Part shown: one piece after another, positions 47,259-57,184 of the stretch
Position numbering within the stretch: the stretch's first letter is position 1
Layout of the letters: the number at the start of each line of letters is the position of its first letter
Assembly: GCA_937905825.1 (NCBI GenBank)
Contig: CALCXM010000169.1
Coordinates: 1 to 64,000 of the forward strand
Source: an uncultured bacterium
Lineage (GTDB): Bacteria > Planctomycetota > UBA1135 > GCA-002686595
Reading direction: 5' to 3'
DNA length: 64,000 nucleotides
Notes under the pieces: generated by a model
The model's input: the letters and a program-made list of their open reading frames with translations, nothing else
Database searches by the model: none
What the model was told of the DNA's origin: nothing
Position numbers and translations under genes: made by a program

Positions 47259-48151
47259 CAGGCTTGCTCCTCAGGCGGGCCGTCCGCAGTGGACGGTGGG
47301 TGGCGGTGGCTGTTTTGTTGCGAGCCCAAGGCCAGCAGCAGTTCGTGCGGGGGAAGCGGATCCCCTGCGACGTCCTGGCCAAACTCTTGGGAGAGGCATT
47401 CGCGAACCTTGGCGTAGGCTTGTTGGATGAGCCGGCTAACGCGCGAGTCCCCGATGTCCATCAGGCTGGCGATCTTGCGTTGCGGTAGGTCTTTTTCGTA
47501 CTTCAAGAGGAAGGCGAGTCGTTCCCGGGGGCTCATGGACTCGCGCAATCGTTCCCCGGCGGCTTGCAAGCGCGCGCCGAGCTCATTGCGCTCGGCCGCT
47601 TGCGTTGGGCCGGCTTGTTCACTGACCATGGCATCCCGTGGCAACTCTTCGTTCTTGGCCGAACGCCGCACGGAGTCGAGCACTCGCCGGCGAACGATCG
47701 TGCAGATCCAACCGCGCAAGGAGCCTGTTCCGTCATAGCGCGCCAGTGGCGATGAGTGGCCTTCGGCCTTGGCGGCGAGCAGGAAGCCGGGCAGTTCATC
47801 GGCCAGTTCTTCGGCGGCGCCGGGGGAGGATCCTTGGCGCCGGGCAGCGGAGATCGCGGCGCGGCGGTACAGCTCAGCGTAGAGCTCCCAGGCGCGGCCG
47901 TGGCCCTCTTCCCAGGCAAGCGCCAATCCCAAGTCCGCTAAGTTCACGGTCTCCAGCGCGGCGTTGAAGGACTCGCGGGTCGGTTCTTGTCCCGCCGCAG
48001 AAAAGCGTTTCAGCGTGCGAGTGACGCAGGCGGAAACCAATTCTGTTGGGCTGACTTCCAGGGATTCCAGGCGAGCCCGCTCCGCGGTGTCGAGTCCTCG
48101 CAATCTCGCGTGGGCGAGTTCGATCCAGGGAGTGTCTGTATTGCCTTGCAT
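47258..48151 (-). CDS. Sigma-70 family (ECF-like) sigma factor with N-terminal extension
   Basis: YDGTGSLRGWICTIVRRRVLDSVRRSAKNEELP; MSPRERLAFLLKYEKDLPQRKIASLMDIGDSRVSRLIQQAYAKVRE. Start at 48151. Confidence 0.88.
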   Translation of the reverse strand: MQGNTDTPWIELAHARLRGLDTAERARLESLEVSPTELVSACVTRTLKRFSAAGQEPTRESFNAALETVNLADLGLALAWEEGHGRAWELYAELYRRAAISAARRQGSSPGAAEELADELPGFLLAAKAEGHSSPLARYDGTGSLRGWICTIVRRRVLDSVRRSAKNEELPRDAMVSEQAGPTQAAERNELGARLQAAGERLRESMSPRERLAFLLKYEKDLPQRKIASLMDIGDSRVSRLIQQAYAKVRECLSQEFGQDVAGDPLPPHELLLALGSQQNSHRHPPSTADGPPEEQA

Positions 48152-48330
48152 ACTGCCGAGGCGACAGTCTAGCAAGGGACGCAGGCCGAAGGTCAACGCT
48201 TGCAGGGAGAAGGAACGCTGAGTTCCTCCAAGCCAGACAGCGACGTGCGCGGAGGCGCCGGGGCGTCCGGCCCCGGCGACAATCGATCGCAAAACGTGGC
48301 GCTGCACGACTCGATTCCTAAGGCTCGGGC

Positions 48331-48777
48331 CTAGGAGTTGGTGAGGTAGCCAACGACGGTGACGTCACGCCAGTCGACGACGGAGTTGTTCAGAATCCGC
48401 AAGCCAGCGAAGCCATCGGCGAGCACCCGAATCGGGCGTTCCGGGGTCCAGATGTTCTCGCCGGAACCAGAGAAGCTGAGAAGCAAGTCGCCAACGCCCG
48501 CGGGTTCGTTGGCTGGGATGATCACGACGCTCTGGTGCGTGGAGCCGCTTTCAAGGGCCCAAATGAAGTGCTCGATGTGCAAGACCTTGCCACTCGGGAC
48601 GATGTAGTTGGGCTGGCCGTCGTGCAGGGTGATGTTCACCGTTTCCGTCGCGCCAAAGGACATGGATTGGGTGCGCGACTGGGCAGAGAGACTCTGGGGG
48701 GAGAAGGCGTTGGAGGTCGCGTTGAATCCGAGGACGGCGACGGCGGCGAGGGCAGCGGTGATGACGTAGTTCTTCAT
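48331..48777 (-). CDS. Secreted protein of unknown function
   Basis: Clear signal peptide MKNYVITAALAAVAVLGFNATSNAF; 148 aa. Confidence 0.7.
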   Translation of the reverse strand: MKNYVITAALAAVAVLGFNATSNAFSPQSLSAQSRTQSMSFGATETVNITLHDGQPNYIVPSGKVLHIEHFIWALESGSTHQSVVIIPANEPAGVGDLLLSFSGSGENIWTPERPIRVLADGFAGLRILNNSVVDWRDVTVVGYLTNS

Positions 48778-48950
48778 GGTTCTGAATCGGTTGGGTCGAA
48801 TGGGGTTGCGCCCCCCGTTTGGGGCGCTGACCAGAGGTCCCGCGCCGCCCCGCGGATTTGCCCCCCCAATTCCAACTTTTCAACAAACCGTTCCTGGTCG
48901 ATCCTGGGGATCGCTTCCGTCCCAGTGCGCCGGGCCTTGCTCCCGCAGAA

Positions 48951-50213
48951 TCAGAACCCGAAGGCGTCCGGTACCAAGAAGGCTTCAGCAGCGAAGCCGC
49001 GCCCACTCAAGGGATGGCGAAGGCGTCGTTTCAAGACGAGATCGAAGACCAGCGGGTGCTTGTCAAAGATCTCGCGCAGGGGCTCCACTTCAGCGGCGGG
49101 CAAAAGCCCAGCCTCGACCAAGGGCGCGAGGCGGATCACCGCGTTGATCGCTGGCAAGGGGTAGTCGGCGCCGTTCACGAAGCGCGCATGCAAATCGCGG
49201 CGTTCCAGCAGGGTGCGAAGCGGGCCGTCGTAACGATTGAATTGAGTGATGGCGGAGAGTTCACCAAACAGCAAACCCTCATAGCGTGGCTCGTCCATCA
49301 TTCGCAGGAACAGCTCAAAGCTCGGACGCCGGACTTGTTCTTCGGCAGGCAAATCCAAGTCCAGGTCATGACCGAGGGTCGCACAATGAGCGGCGATCAC
49401 ACGCACCCCCCGATCGAGGGCACGGCGCAAACGGAGCGGGTTGCCGAAGGCTTGACGCTCCTCCGCATCCACCGCTTGTTCTTCCCCCGTGTGCGTAAGC
49501 AAGGTCAGATCGAGCTCCACGAGCTTGTCGTAGTACGCGTCACAAGCGGGGCTCGCCGGGTCCATGCCCATGGAGTTGGGCAACCACTTGACCATGCGCC
49601 CGCCGCGCCCGGCCCAGTGCTCCAACTGCTGCAGCGCGTCCTTGCGATAAGGATGCACGGACATGGCGGGCAGGGCCCTTGCGCCGAGCGCTTCGGCAAC
49701 CTGCCAGACGTACTCGTTGGGAACGAAGAACTCCGAACCAGCCAGGTCGATGCTGCCATCTGGAAAGTACGCGTGATCGAAGGCGAGCAAGCAGTAGCGT
49801 CCCGCATGACCAGAGGTGTCGAGCAGTCCGCCCAGGCGTTGCGCGTACTGCGAGTCCGCCGCTTCCACGTCCCTGACCCCCGAGGCCTTTAGGTACAAGT
49901 CGAAGCGAACCTTGCCCTTGGGGTTGGACCAGGTGCGCATGTGCGGATGCACTTCGCAACCGGAGTTGTCCGCCCCGAGACCGGCGAGGTGAGTGTGCAC
50001 ATCCACCAACGCGGGTGAGTCGATCTCCGCCAAGGCTTCCTGCAACAGAGTGCGCGCTGCCGGCGAGAGCGCCTCCTGCCAGTCTTGTTCCGGCACGAGC
50101 CCCGTTCCTCCAAAGCGGACCAGGAGCTGCGGGTAGCTAAGAATCACAACGAGAGCCAGGAGGCAGAGCACGAAGCAGCCCTTGGCGCGAGTTGATTTGG
50201 ACTTGGAGCTCAA
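48951..50213 (-). CDS. Membrane-anchored amidohydrolase-family protein
   Basis: N-terminal TM; VDVHTHLAGLG; SVHPYRKDAL; LTHTGEE; VIAAHCATLGHD; FVNGADYP. Confidence 0.85.
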   Translation of the reverse strand: MSSKSKSTRAKGCFVLCLLALVVILSYPQLLVRFGGTGLVPEQDWQEALSPAARTLLQEALAEIDSPALVDVHTHLAGLGADNSGCEVHPHMRTWSNPKGKVRFDLYLKASGVRDVEAADSQYAQRLGGLLDTSGHAGRYCLLAFDHAYFPDGSIDLAGSEFFVPNEYVWQVAEALGARALPAMSVHPYRKDALQQLEHWAGRGGRMVKWLPNSMGMDPASPACDAYYDKLVELDLTLLTHTGEEQAVDAEERQAFGNPLRLRRALDRGVRVIAAHCATLGHDLDLDLPAEEQVRRPSFELFLRMMDEPRYEGLLFGELSAITQFNRYDGPLRTLLERRDLHARFVNGADYPLPAINAVIRLAPLVEAGLLPAAEVEPLREIFDKHPLVFDLVLKRRLRHPLSGRGFAAEAFLVPDAFGF

Positions 50214-50386
50214 TGGGGTGCGGGGCGAGGGGCTGGGGGACGTCGCTCTAGTCTAGCCCGCAGTCGATGTGTCGAGAGCTTCGGCTCGGGCCAGGGGACG
50301 GTTCAGTGCTAGACTGCTCGGGAGTTCTTCGGCTGGGTCCCCTGGGCGAGAACTCAGGACACCCGGAACCCGCTTCCCTCAAGATC

Positions 50387-50719
50387 ATGGACACCCTTTC
50401 TGTCGAGCAACTGCGAGAACGTCTCCTGCGCGGAGACGAGCTCTTGCTGGTCAACGTGCTGCCGAAGAAGAGCTTCGACAAGCTGCACATTCGCGGATCC
50501 GTGAGCGTCTCGCAATACGACGAGGACTTTCTCGAGGGCATCGCGGAGCGCGTGCACGGGGAGGAGTGCTGCGTGGTGCTGTACTGCAACAGCGCGGGCT
50601 GCAACGCCTCGAGCAAGGCCGCCGAAAAACTGCAGCAGGCCGGCTACACCTCGGTCTTCGAGTTGGAGGGGGGACTGGCTGCCTGGCGTGCGGCGGGCTA
50701 TCCGCTGACGGGCGCATAA
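50387..50719 (+). CDS. Rhodanese-like domain protein
   Basis: LLVNVLPKKSFDKLHIRGSVSV...VVLYCNSAGCNASSKAAEKLQQAGYTSVFELEGGLAAWRAAGYPL. Start at 50387. Confidence 0.9.
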   Translation: MDTLSVEQLRERLLRGDELLLVNVLPKKSFDKLHIRGSVSVSQYDEDFLEGIAERVHGEECCVVLYCNSAGCNASSKAAEKLQQAGYTSVFELEGGLAAWRAAGYPLTGA

Positions 50720-50861
50720 GGACCGCTCTCCCCGCGTCTAGCTTCGCGGGGCAAGCTCGCGCGCTTGACGGTCCGCGGGAAGCAGCTGAGGAACGAGCGG
50801 CAGATCGCGCCTGATTCAGTAGAGTGGGCGCGTCTCCTTTGTCTTCGAACCCTCTCCAATC

Positions 50862-52202
50862 ATGAGCTCCTCTCCAATTAGATCCTCCCGGCGCCGTTTC
50901 TTGCAGGTTGGCTCCGCGGGCGCGGCCGGACTGTTTCTTTCGAGTCGTATTCTCGCCCGGGAGCAGAGTCCTGGTGACCTGCTCAACGTGGCTTTCATCG
51001 GAGTGGGTGGAATGGGGGCGTCCGACCTGGGGTCCACAGCCAGTGGCAAGAACGTGCGGGTGCTCGCCCTCTGCGATGTGGACGCTGGCCGACTGGGGGC
51101 TGCCCATGCAAATCACGGAGACGCCAAGACCTTCACCGATTGGCGACGTCTCTTGGACGAGCTGGGCAAGGACATCGACGCCGTGGTGATCTCCACCCCC
51201 GATCACATGCATGGCCCGATCGCCTTGGCGGCCATGGCCCTTGGCAAACACGTTTACTGCCAAAAGCCGATCGCCCACAACGTGCACGAGTGTCGAGCGA
51301 TGACACGCATGGCCAGTGAGCAGTCGGTTGTGACTCAGATGGGAACGCAGATCCATAGCGATCAGGCCTACCTGAGTGCGGTCGCAACGCTGCGGTCCGG
51401 TGTGATCGGCAAGGTCAAGGAGGCGCACCTGTGGGTCAGTCGGTCCTGGGCCGGTCCGAGCGCAGGTCGGCCAGCCAAGGTGGATCCGATTCCCGAGGGC
51501 CTCGACTGGGACCTATGGCTCGGCGGAGCCCCCGAACGTCCCTACGTCAAAGGCCTCTACCACCCGGGCAACTGGCGTGGATGGCGCGACTTCGGCGCAG
51601 GCACCTTGGGGGACATGGGGTGTCACATCTTCGATCCCGTCTTCAGCGCCTTGGGCTTGGGTTCGCCGATCAGCGTGCTCTCCAAAGGGGCAGCTCATGG
51701 AACGGAAACCTTCGCGGGGGATAGCGACATCACCTACAGCTTCCCGGGCAACGAACACACCAGCAAAACCTTGAGCATGCGTTGGACCGACGGGAACGCC
51801 GGGAGCCGCCCGGATGCCTCCAGAGCCCAACTGCCAAAAGGCACGTCCCTACCGGGCGCCGGATCGTTCTTGGTGGGGGAGAAAGGGGTGATGGTCATTC
51901 CGCACTGGGACATGCCGCGCTTCTATCGGGACGGGGAAGTTTTGGACGTTCCCATTCAGACCATCGCAAGTCGCAGCCACTATCACGAGTGGAGCGACGC
52001 TTGCCGCGGCGAGGGCACGACTTCGACCCCTTTCTCCTACTCCGGTCCGTTGACCGAATCGGTTTTGATCGGAACCCTGGCGGCGGCGGTTCCTGGGCGC
52101 ACCTTGAACTGGGATGCACAGCAAATGAGCCTCGGGGACGCGGACCTCGACCGGCTCTTGAAGCGCGAATACCGCAAGGGCTGGGAGGTCGCCGGTCTCT
52201 AG
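50862..52202 (+). CDS. Gfo/Idh/MocA family oxidoreductase with Tat-like signal
   Basis: SSRRRFLQVGSAGAAGLFLSSRILA; NVAFIGVGGMGASDL; VISTPDHMHGPIALAAMALGKHVYCQKPIAHNVHECR. Confidence 0.95.
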   Translation: MSSSPIRSSRRRFLQVGSAGAAGLFLSSRILAREQSPGDLLNVAFIGVGGMGASDLGSTASGKNVRVLALCDVDAGRLGAAHANHGDAKTFTDWRRLLDELGKDIDAVVISTPDHMHGPIALAAMALGKHVYCQKPIAHNVHECRAMTRMASEQSVVTQMGTQIHSDQAYLSAVATLRSGVIGKVKEAHLWVSRSWAGPSAGRPAKVDPIPEGLDWDLWLGGAPERPYVKGLYHPGNWRGWRDFGAGTLGDMGCHIFDPVFSALGLGSPISVLSKGAAHGTETFAGDSDITYSFPGNEHTSKTLSMRWTDGNAGSRPDASRAQLPKGTSLPGAGSFLVGEKGVMVIPHWDMPRFYRDGEVLDVPIQTIASRSHYHEWSDACRGEGTTSTPFSYSGPLTESVLIGTLAAAVPGRTLNWDAQQMSLGDADLDRLLKREYRKGWEVAGL

Positions 52203-52372
52203 CCGGCTGTTCATCAAGGCGTACAGCCGACTTCGCCGACAGCCCCTTTGGCTTCCCAACAGCCCCCCCATTGCCTTCCTAGCGGGCACCGGGGGCTGCT
52301 TGATGGATACTTCGTTGCAAGGGCGAGTCGTTTGAGAGCGGGCTCCGTGGCTTGCCCGCGCAACGCGTGCTG

Positions 52373-53182
52373 TCACTCCTCCGCAGGTCCCAAGTCCGAT
52401 CCCTCGCGCAGGTAGGCGAGCCAGTAAACACCCGCCACAAGCAAGGTGCCCCCCGCGATGTTGCCGAGGGTCACCACGCCGAGATTCTGCAGGCTGCCCT
52501 CGACGAAACCTGCGGACTCGCTGGCGCCGAGCAGGTAGGCGTAGGGCAAAAAGAACCAGTTCGCGATGGAGTGCTCCGCCCCGATGGCGACGAAGGCCGC
52601 AATGGGCAGCACGATGGCGGCCACCTTGTCGATGATGGAGCGGCCCCCGTTGGCCAACCACACGGCGAGGCACACGAGCGCGTTGCACAGGATTCCGAGG
52701 GCGAAGGCTTGAACGAATCCGAGGCTCGCCTTTGCTTCGGCAATCGAAAGCGCTTTCGCCCCGACGGCTCCCGCACCGAGCTGGTCGACGCCACCGAGCC
52801 AGACCAGGACGGCGGTTCCTAGCGCTCCGATCACGTTTCCCACGTAGACCAACACCCAATTCTTTAAGAGCTCCGGCAAGGAGACCAAACGCGAAGCCCA
52901 AGCCATGGCCACGAGGTTGTTGCCGGTGAAGAGTTCCGCCCCCGCAACGACCACGAGGATCAGTCCGAGGGAAAACCCAAGCCCACCCAAGAACCTCGTG
53001 ATCCCCAGGCCGAGCTGCGAGTCGGTCACGATCACCAAGTAGAAGATGCCGCCCAAGGAGATGAACGCGCCCGCGAGGACCGCAAGGACGAGCAGGGTCA
53101 ACGCATTGCCGCGCACCTTGGCCACCCCACCTGCCTGCACCCGCGCCGCGATCTCCGCGGGTTTCCACGCGTCGAGATTCAT
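52373..53182 (-). CDS. Formate/nitrite transporter (FNT) family channel
   Basis: GAELFTGNNLVAMAWASRLVSLPELLKNWVLVYVGNVIGAL; ALGILCNALVCLAVWLANGG; IAAFVAIGAEHSIANWFFLPYAYL. Start at 53182. Confidence 0.93.
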   Translation of the reverse strand: MNLDAWKPAEIAARVQAGGVAKVRGNALTLLVLAVLAGAFISLGGIFYLVIVTDSQLGLGITRFLGGLGFSLGLILVVVAGAELFTGNNLVAMAWASRLVSLPELLKNWVLVYVGNVIGALGTAVLVWLGGVDQLGAGAVGAKALSIAEAKASLGFVQAFALGILCNALVCLAVWLANGGRSIIDKVAAIVLPIAAFVAIGAEHSIANWFFLPYAYLLGASESAGFVEGSLQNLGVVTLGNIAGGTLLVAGVYWLAYLREGSDLGPAEE

Positions 53183-53761
53183 CGCTGCACCCGCTGGGTT
53201 TTGTTGCGCGGCGGAGTTCCGATCGAGTCGAGGCCGAGAGAGTGAGAACGACGGAGTGCGGCGCTTGTGTGCATGGCAGAAGCTCAGGAAAAAGAATCTG
53301 TTGGAGTCACCGAGTCTAGCGACCAGGCCTCGCCCAAAGTCAGCGTTGTTCAGACGGCACTGCAAAAATAGGCGCGAGCCCTCGAAGGGGGACCTGGGCC
53401 CGCGACCTGCCCAATCCAGCACCCGCGGCCTTTGCGGTTCATGAGTGACCGCGTGCGATGGAGTTCGTGCTGCATGGGAGGCAACCCGTGTTAATGTGGT
53501 GCTTTTGCTGCCGCGCTGGCTGCAGTTGCCATAGCTGCTCGCGCCAATTCAGCACTCCCTTCGACCGACAGCTAAGGGACTGGCCTGCCCGCTCCCGACC
53601 TAGATTGGTGTTCTAGATCCACAAGAATGATTAGGGTTGTTGTAGGCCAATCTTGATCGCGCAGCCTATGGTGAACCCCTGGGCTCAAATGTGTTTTGGG
53701 TCGGAGAAACCAATCGATTGCCCCCGATCAGGCGCGGGGGTTGAAGACGTGGAGGATCCAC

Positions 53762-56700
53762 ATGCAACCAACGCAGAGTGACAAGCCGATACTGTCGATC
53801 GTGGCGGTCCTGGGGCTGCTCATCACGGGCATCGTTACCCAGCCGACTCCCCTCAAGACCGCAAGGCCGATCTACGGGGGCGAGCCCACCGAGGTGCCCT
53901 GGGGCGACGAGCGCATTCCGGCGCGGCTCTGGCAAGACCCGCTGGCGACGAGCTATGCGGCTGCGGAGAAGGAGCTGCAGCGCATGATCGATCACTGCCA
54001 AGCGCTGGGGAACTCGAACTCTGAACGTGAGTTTCATGCGAAGGAGGTCTTCGATTCGCTACCGCTTTCGAACAGCTTTTGGTTGGGAAAGAACGAGACC
54101 ACGGTCCTGCCCGTGCTGCTTCCGCCAGTTGGCTACTCGGGGGATCGAGAGACTCGCTTGAGGATTCGCAGTGGCGTGCTGTCCGCTCTGATGGAGGAGC
54201 GGTTTGTCCCAGAGCAGTCGAATCGTCTCGGCTACATCTGGCACAAGCTCCCCAACGCGCGCCTGTCGGTCGATGCGCAAGCAGGCGCCGAGTCCAGCGC
54301 CCCAGCCGGCACGGAGTTAGCCACCGATTCCAAGCTCCAAATCGAGCCGCAGTCGCCGGGCGATGCCTCGAAGTACTTTGAACGCCTTGTCCATCTACCA
54401 AGAACACACCACGTCGTTCCTTTCGAGTGGTTCAAAGAGTCAGGGAAGGGGGCGGAGCATCGTCGGCACGTGGTCGTGTTGTGGTTGGACGAGGAAAAGC
54501 TCCAGTACTTGATCGGGGACACCCTTGGCATCGTTCAGTCTTTCTTCGATGGAACAAAAGCCCTGACAGACGCCGGCCAGGCGGGGGCGAATGTGTTGAC
54601 CGAAATGGTGCAAAAGCTTTCGAATCCCTCTCGAGCGGATTTCGATCCAGCGCCGAGTGGTGCGGGCTACGGCGCGTCAGCCAACGGTCAACGTCCGGTT
54701 ACAGAGCTCGCCAGGCAGACGCCAACCACGCCGCGAGTCCGAATCATTGGGCCGACTTCATCGACGGGCTTGTTTCGCATCCTGCGTGAGCCAAGCAAGG
54801 CTTCCTGGCGGCTGAGTTCCTTCGGAGACGAACCAGACTCCCTGGCGGTCTTCTCTCCATTCGCCACGATTCGCGACGAGAAACTGAGAAGGGCAACGGG
54901 AGAACATGAGCCGCGCGGTGGAGCTCCGATTGACTTTGGAGTCCCTCTCGAACGCACCCCGGTCACGGACGACGTGCTGATGGATGCGATTGTGCGCGAG
55001 TTGGAAGAACGTGGTTTTGATCGTGAAGCTGGCAATCGCTTCTTCCTGATCTCTGAGTGGGACTCTCAGTATGGCCGGGACATTCGAAATGCCTTCAAGG
55101 CAAGCTTGATCGACCGCGGTTTCAAGAACAGCTACTTGCAGTGGTATAGCTACCTGCGCGGCCTCGATGGCGTTTCCTCAGGAGAGGCGTCGGGGGCACC
55201 GAGTGCGGCTGGCAATACAGACAAGCCTGACGGACCAAGTCAGTTGGACTCCCTGCGGCGGCAAGTGGAGCGTATCATCGAAGAGGCCCACCAGCCATCC
55301 GGAATGACCGTTAGCGAGGAACACCAAACAGCTCCCGAGCCGAGGGAAAGGGAGCGCTCCGCTAGGTCCGATCGAGAAGTGCACGCCGCGCAGCCAAGCG
55401 CCGTGGGAGGAACGTCCGCAACCAGTTTCGCCTCGGTCTCGAATCCCGAAGGAGGCCGCATAGCGATCGGGATCGTTGGCAGCGACGAGTACGACAAGCT
55501 CTTGGTGCTCCAAGCCTTGAGGCCCGCGTTTCCCGATGTGCTTTTCTTCACGACGGACTTGGACGCGCGCTTCGCCCACCCATCTCAAATTCAGTGGACG
55601 CGAAACTTGGTGGTGGCCTCTTCCTACGGGCTGTTTCAGAAGGAGTCCCAGGCTTCGACGGCGCCCTTCCGCAATGCCTACACGAGCTCGGTCTTCGCAG
55701 CTTGTCGGCGGGCCCTGAATTGGACGGCAGATGAGGATGCGAGCAAGGCGAACGCTGATGTCCTGCGGGATGCCAGTCAGGTGCCCGCGTCCACCGAGCG
55801 TGCCCGACAGCCCGGTTTCAAGCAGCAGCAAGAGGGGAAGACGATGGTCCCCGTGCACGCGGATCTCTCGCTCTATGAAATTGGCAGCCACGGGGCGACG
55901 CGCCTGCCTCCCACACGGAATCCAGACGAGTTGTACAAGGGCTACGGCCCCGGAGCCTACTCCTGGGGAGCGCGGCAGCAGCGCATTCGAAAGGCCACCA
56001 GGAAGGCCTCCATCGGGATCCTGGCTCTTGGGCTGGGACTCTTCGCCATGGGGATGATTGCCCTCGGGCTGCGTCGCCGTCGACCCTTCAAGGTGATTCC
56101 CTATCTGGATGATTGGCTCAACCAAGCACTGGATCCGCACGCACTGAACGGAAAGAGTGGGGATGGCTTGGACTGGATCCTGAAGCACTCGCGGGAACTG
56201 CAGCTGCTGAATCTGGGCCTGTTCACCTCCCTATTAGGTGTGGTTGGGATTCTGGCGGAACTCAGTGCCGAACCGATCGCTTTGTTCCAAGGCATCAGCA
56301 TTTGGCCCACGGAAGCGATTCGTGTGATCGCGATGTACTTGTGCGTGCAGTACCTGCTCATCTCCCTGCGCCGCGTGCATGTGGCGCAAGCGCGCGCGAC
56401 CCAAGAGTTTGGCTTGCCCGGTCGTGGCCGCGGCGCGGACTGGAAGGCCTACGAACGTCAATCACGCACTTGGTCCCGTTTGAAACGGACTCTCGCCTGG
56501 AGCGTGGCGTACGGTTGCCTAGCGATCGTGCTCGACCAGGTCTTCGGCATGCCCGAGGCTCCGGCCCGTGGCGATTTAGCGATCCTCACCGATCGCATTC
56601 TGAACCTCGCCTGTTGGAGTTTCGCGGCCTACCTCTTGTTCTTCGTGTTCGACGCCACTCTGCTGCGAACGCAAATGGTCAGGATCTTCATGGGGTCCGA

Positions 56701-57181
56701 GCCACAGTTTGGAGGCGAGGACAAGGGCGCCTCGGCGAGCTACGAGGAATGCCGGGAAGTTCGCTACGTGGGCGTGGTGACGGAAGCGGAATCGCGGATT
56801 GTGATTTACCCCTTTGTGATCCTTCTGCTCGTCGCCGCATCCCGCTACGAGTTGTTTGACGCTTGGTATTGGAACCTGCCCCTGGCCCTCGCGATTGGCT
56901 TGGCTTTCCTCGTGGTGATTTGGTCGGGGCTCAATTTACGGAGTTCGGCGGAACGCCTCCGGCGCAATTCCTTGCGCGCGATCCAGCAGGAGATCCATCA
57001 GTGCGAGCAAAAACTAGGGCGTGCAGAACTGGTCGAGAAACTGAAGGGCTTCCGCGCGGAGGTCACGCACATGCGCAACGGGGCCTTCGCCAGCCTGACG
57101 GGCAACCCGATTCTTCAAGGACTGATGATCCCCCTCGGAGGTCTCGGCGGGGTCACCATGCTCGAGTCCCTCGTGAAGTGA
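53762..57181 (+). CDS. Large uncharacterised membrane protein with Rossmann/periplasmic-binding-like segments and C-terminal TM bundle
   Basis: N-terminal TM (PILSIVAVLGLLITGIV); VRIIGPTSSTGLFRILREP; NRFFLISEWDSQYGRDIRNAF; IAIGIVGSDEYDKLLVLQALRPAFPDVLFFTTDLDARFAHPSQIQWTRNLVVASSYG; multiple C-terminal TM helices; end NPILQGLMIPLGGLGGVTMLESL. Confidence 0.85.
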   Translation: MQPTQSDKPILSIVAVLGLLITGIVTQPTPLKTARPIYGGEPTEVPWGDERIPARLWQDPLATSYAAAEKELQRMIDHCQALGNSNSEREFHAKEVFDSLPLSNSFWLGKNETTVLPVLLPPVGYSGDRETRLRIRSGVLSALMEERFVPEQSNRLGYIWHKLPNARLSVDAQAGAESSAPAGTELATDSKLQIEPQSPGDASKYFERLVHLPRTHHVVPFEWFKESGKGAEHRRHVVVLWLDEEKLQYLIGDTLGIVQSFFDGTKALTDAGQAGANVLTEMVQKLSNPSRADFDPAPSGAGYGASANGQRPVTELARQTPTTPRVRIIGPTSSTGLFRILREPSKASWRLSSFGDEPDSLAVFSPFATIRDEKLRRATGEHEPRGGAPIDFGVPLERTPVTDDVLMDAIVRELEERGFDREAGNRFFLISEWDSQYGRDIRNAFKASLIDRGFKNSYLQWYSYLRGLDGVSSGEASGAPSAAGNTDKPDGPSQLDSLRRQVERIIEEAHQPSGMTVSEEHQTAPEPRERERSARSDREVHAAQPSAVGGTSATSFASVSNPEGGRIAIGIVGSDEYDKLLVLQALRPAFPDVLFFTTDLDARFAHPSQIQWTRNLVVASSYGLFQKESQASTAPFRNAYTSSVFAACRRALNWTADEDASKANADVLRDASQVPASTERARQPGFKQQQEGKTMVPVHADLSLYEIGSHGATRLPPTRNPDELYKGYGPGAYSWGARQQRIRKATRKASIGILALGLGLFAMGMIALGLRRRRPFKVIPYLDDWLNQALDPHALNGKSGDGLDWILKHSRELQLLNLGLFTSLLGVVGILAELSAEPIALFQGISIWPTEAIRVIAMYLCVQYLLISLRRVHVAQARATQEFGLPGRGRGADWKAYERQSRTWSRLKRTLAWSVAYGCLAIVLDQVFGMPEAPARGDLAILTDRILNLACWSFAAYLLFFVFDATLLRTQMVRIFMGSEPQFGGEDKGASASYEECREVRYVGVVTEAESRIVIYPFVILLLVAASRYELFDAWYWNLPLALAIGLAFLVVIWSGLNLRSSAERLRRNSLRAIQQEIHQCEQKLGRAELVEKLKGFRAEVTHMRNGAFASLTGNPILQGLMIPLGGLGGVTMLESLVK

Positions 57182-57184
57182 GGG

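Noticed and set aside
51849-53168. 439-aa minus-strand ORF overlapping the Gfo/Idh and FNT genes
   Set aside because: Out-of-frame shadow: the FNT frame is clear in the same strand and the sequence is low-complexity R/G-rich.
55178-56188. 336-aa minus-strand ORF opposite the 1161-aa gene
   Set aside because: Antisense shadow of a continuous 1140-codon frame.
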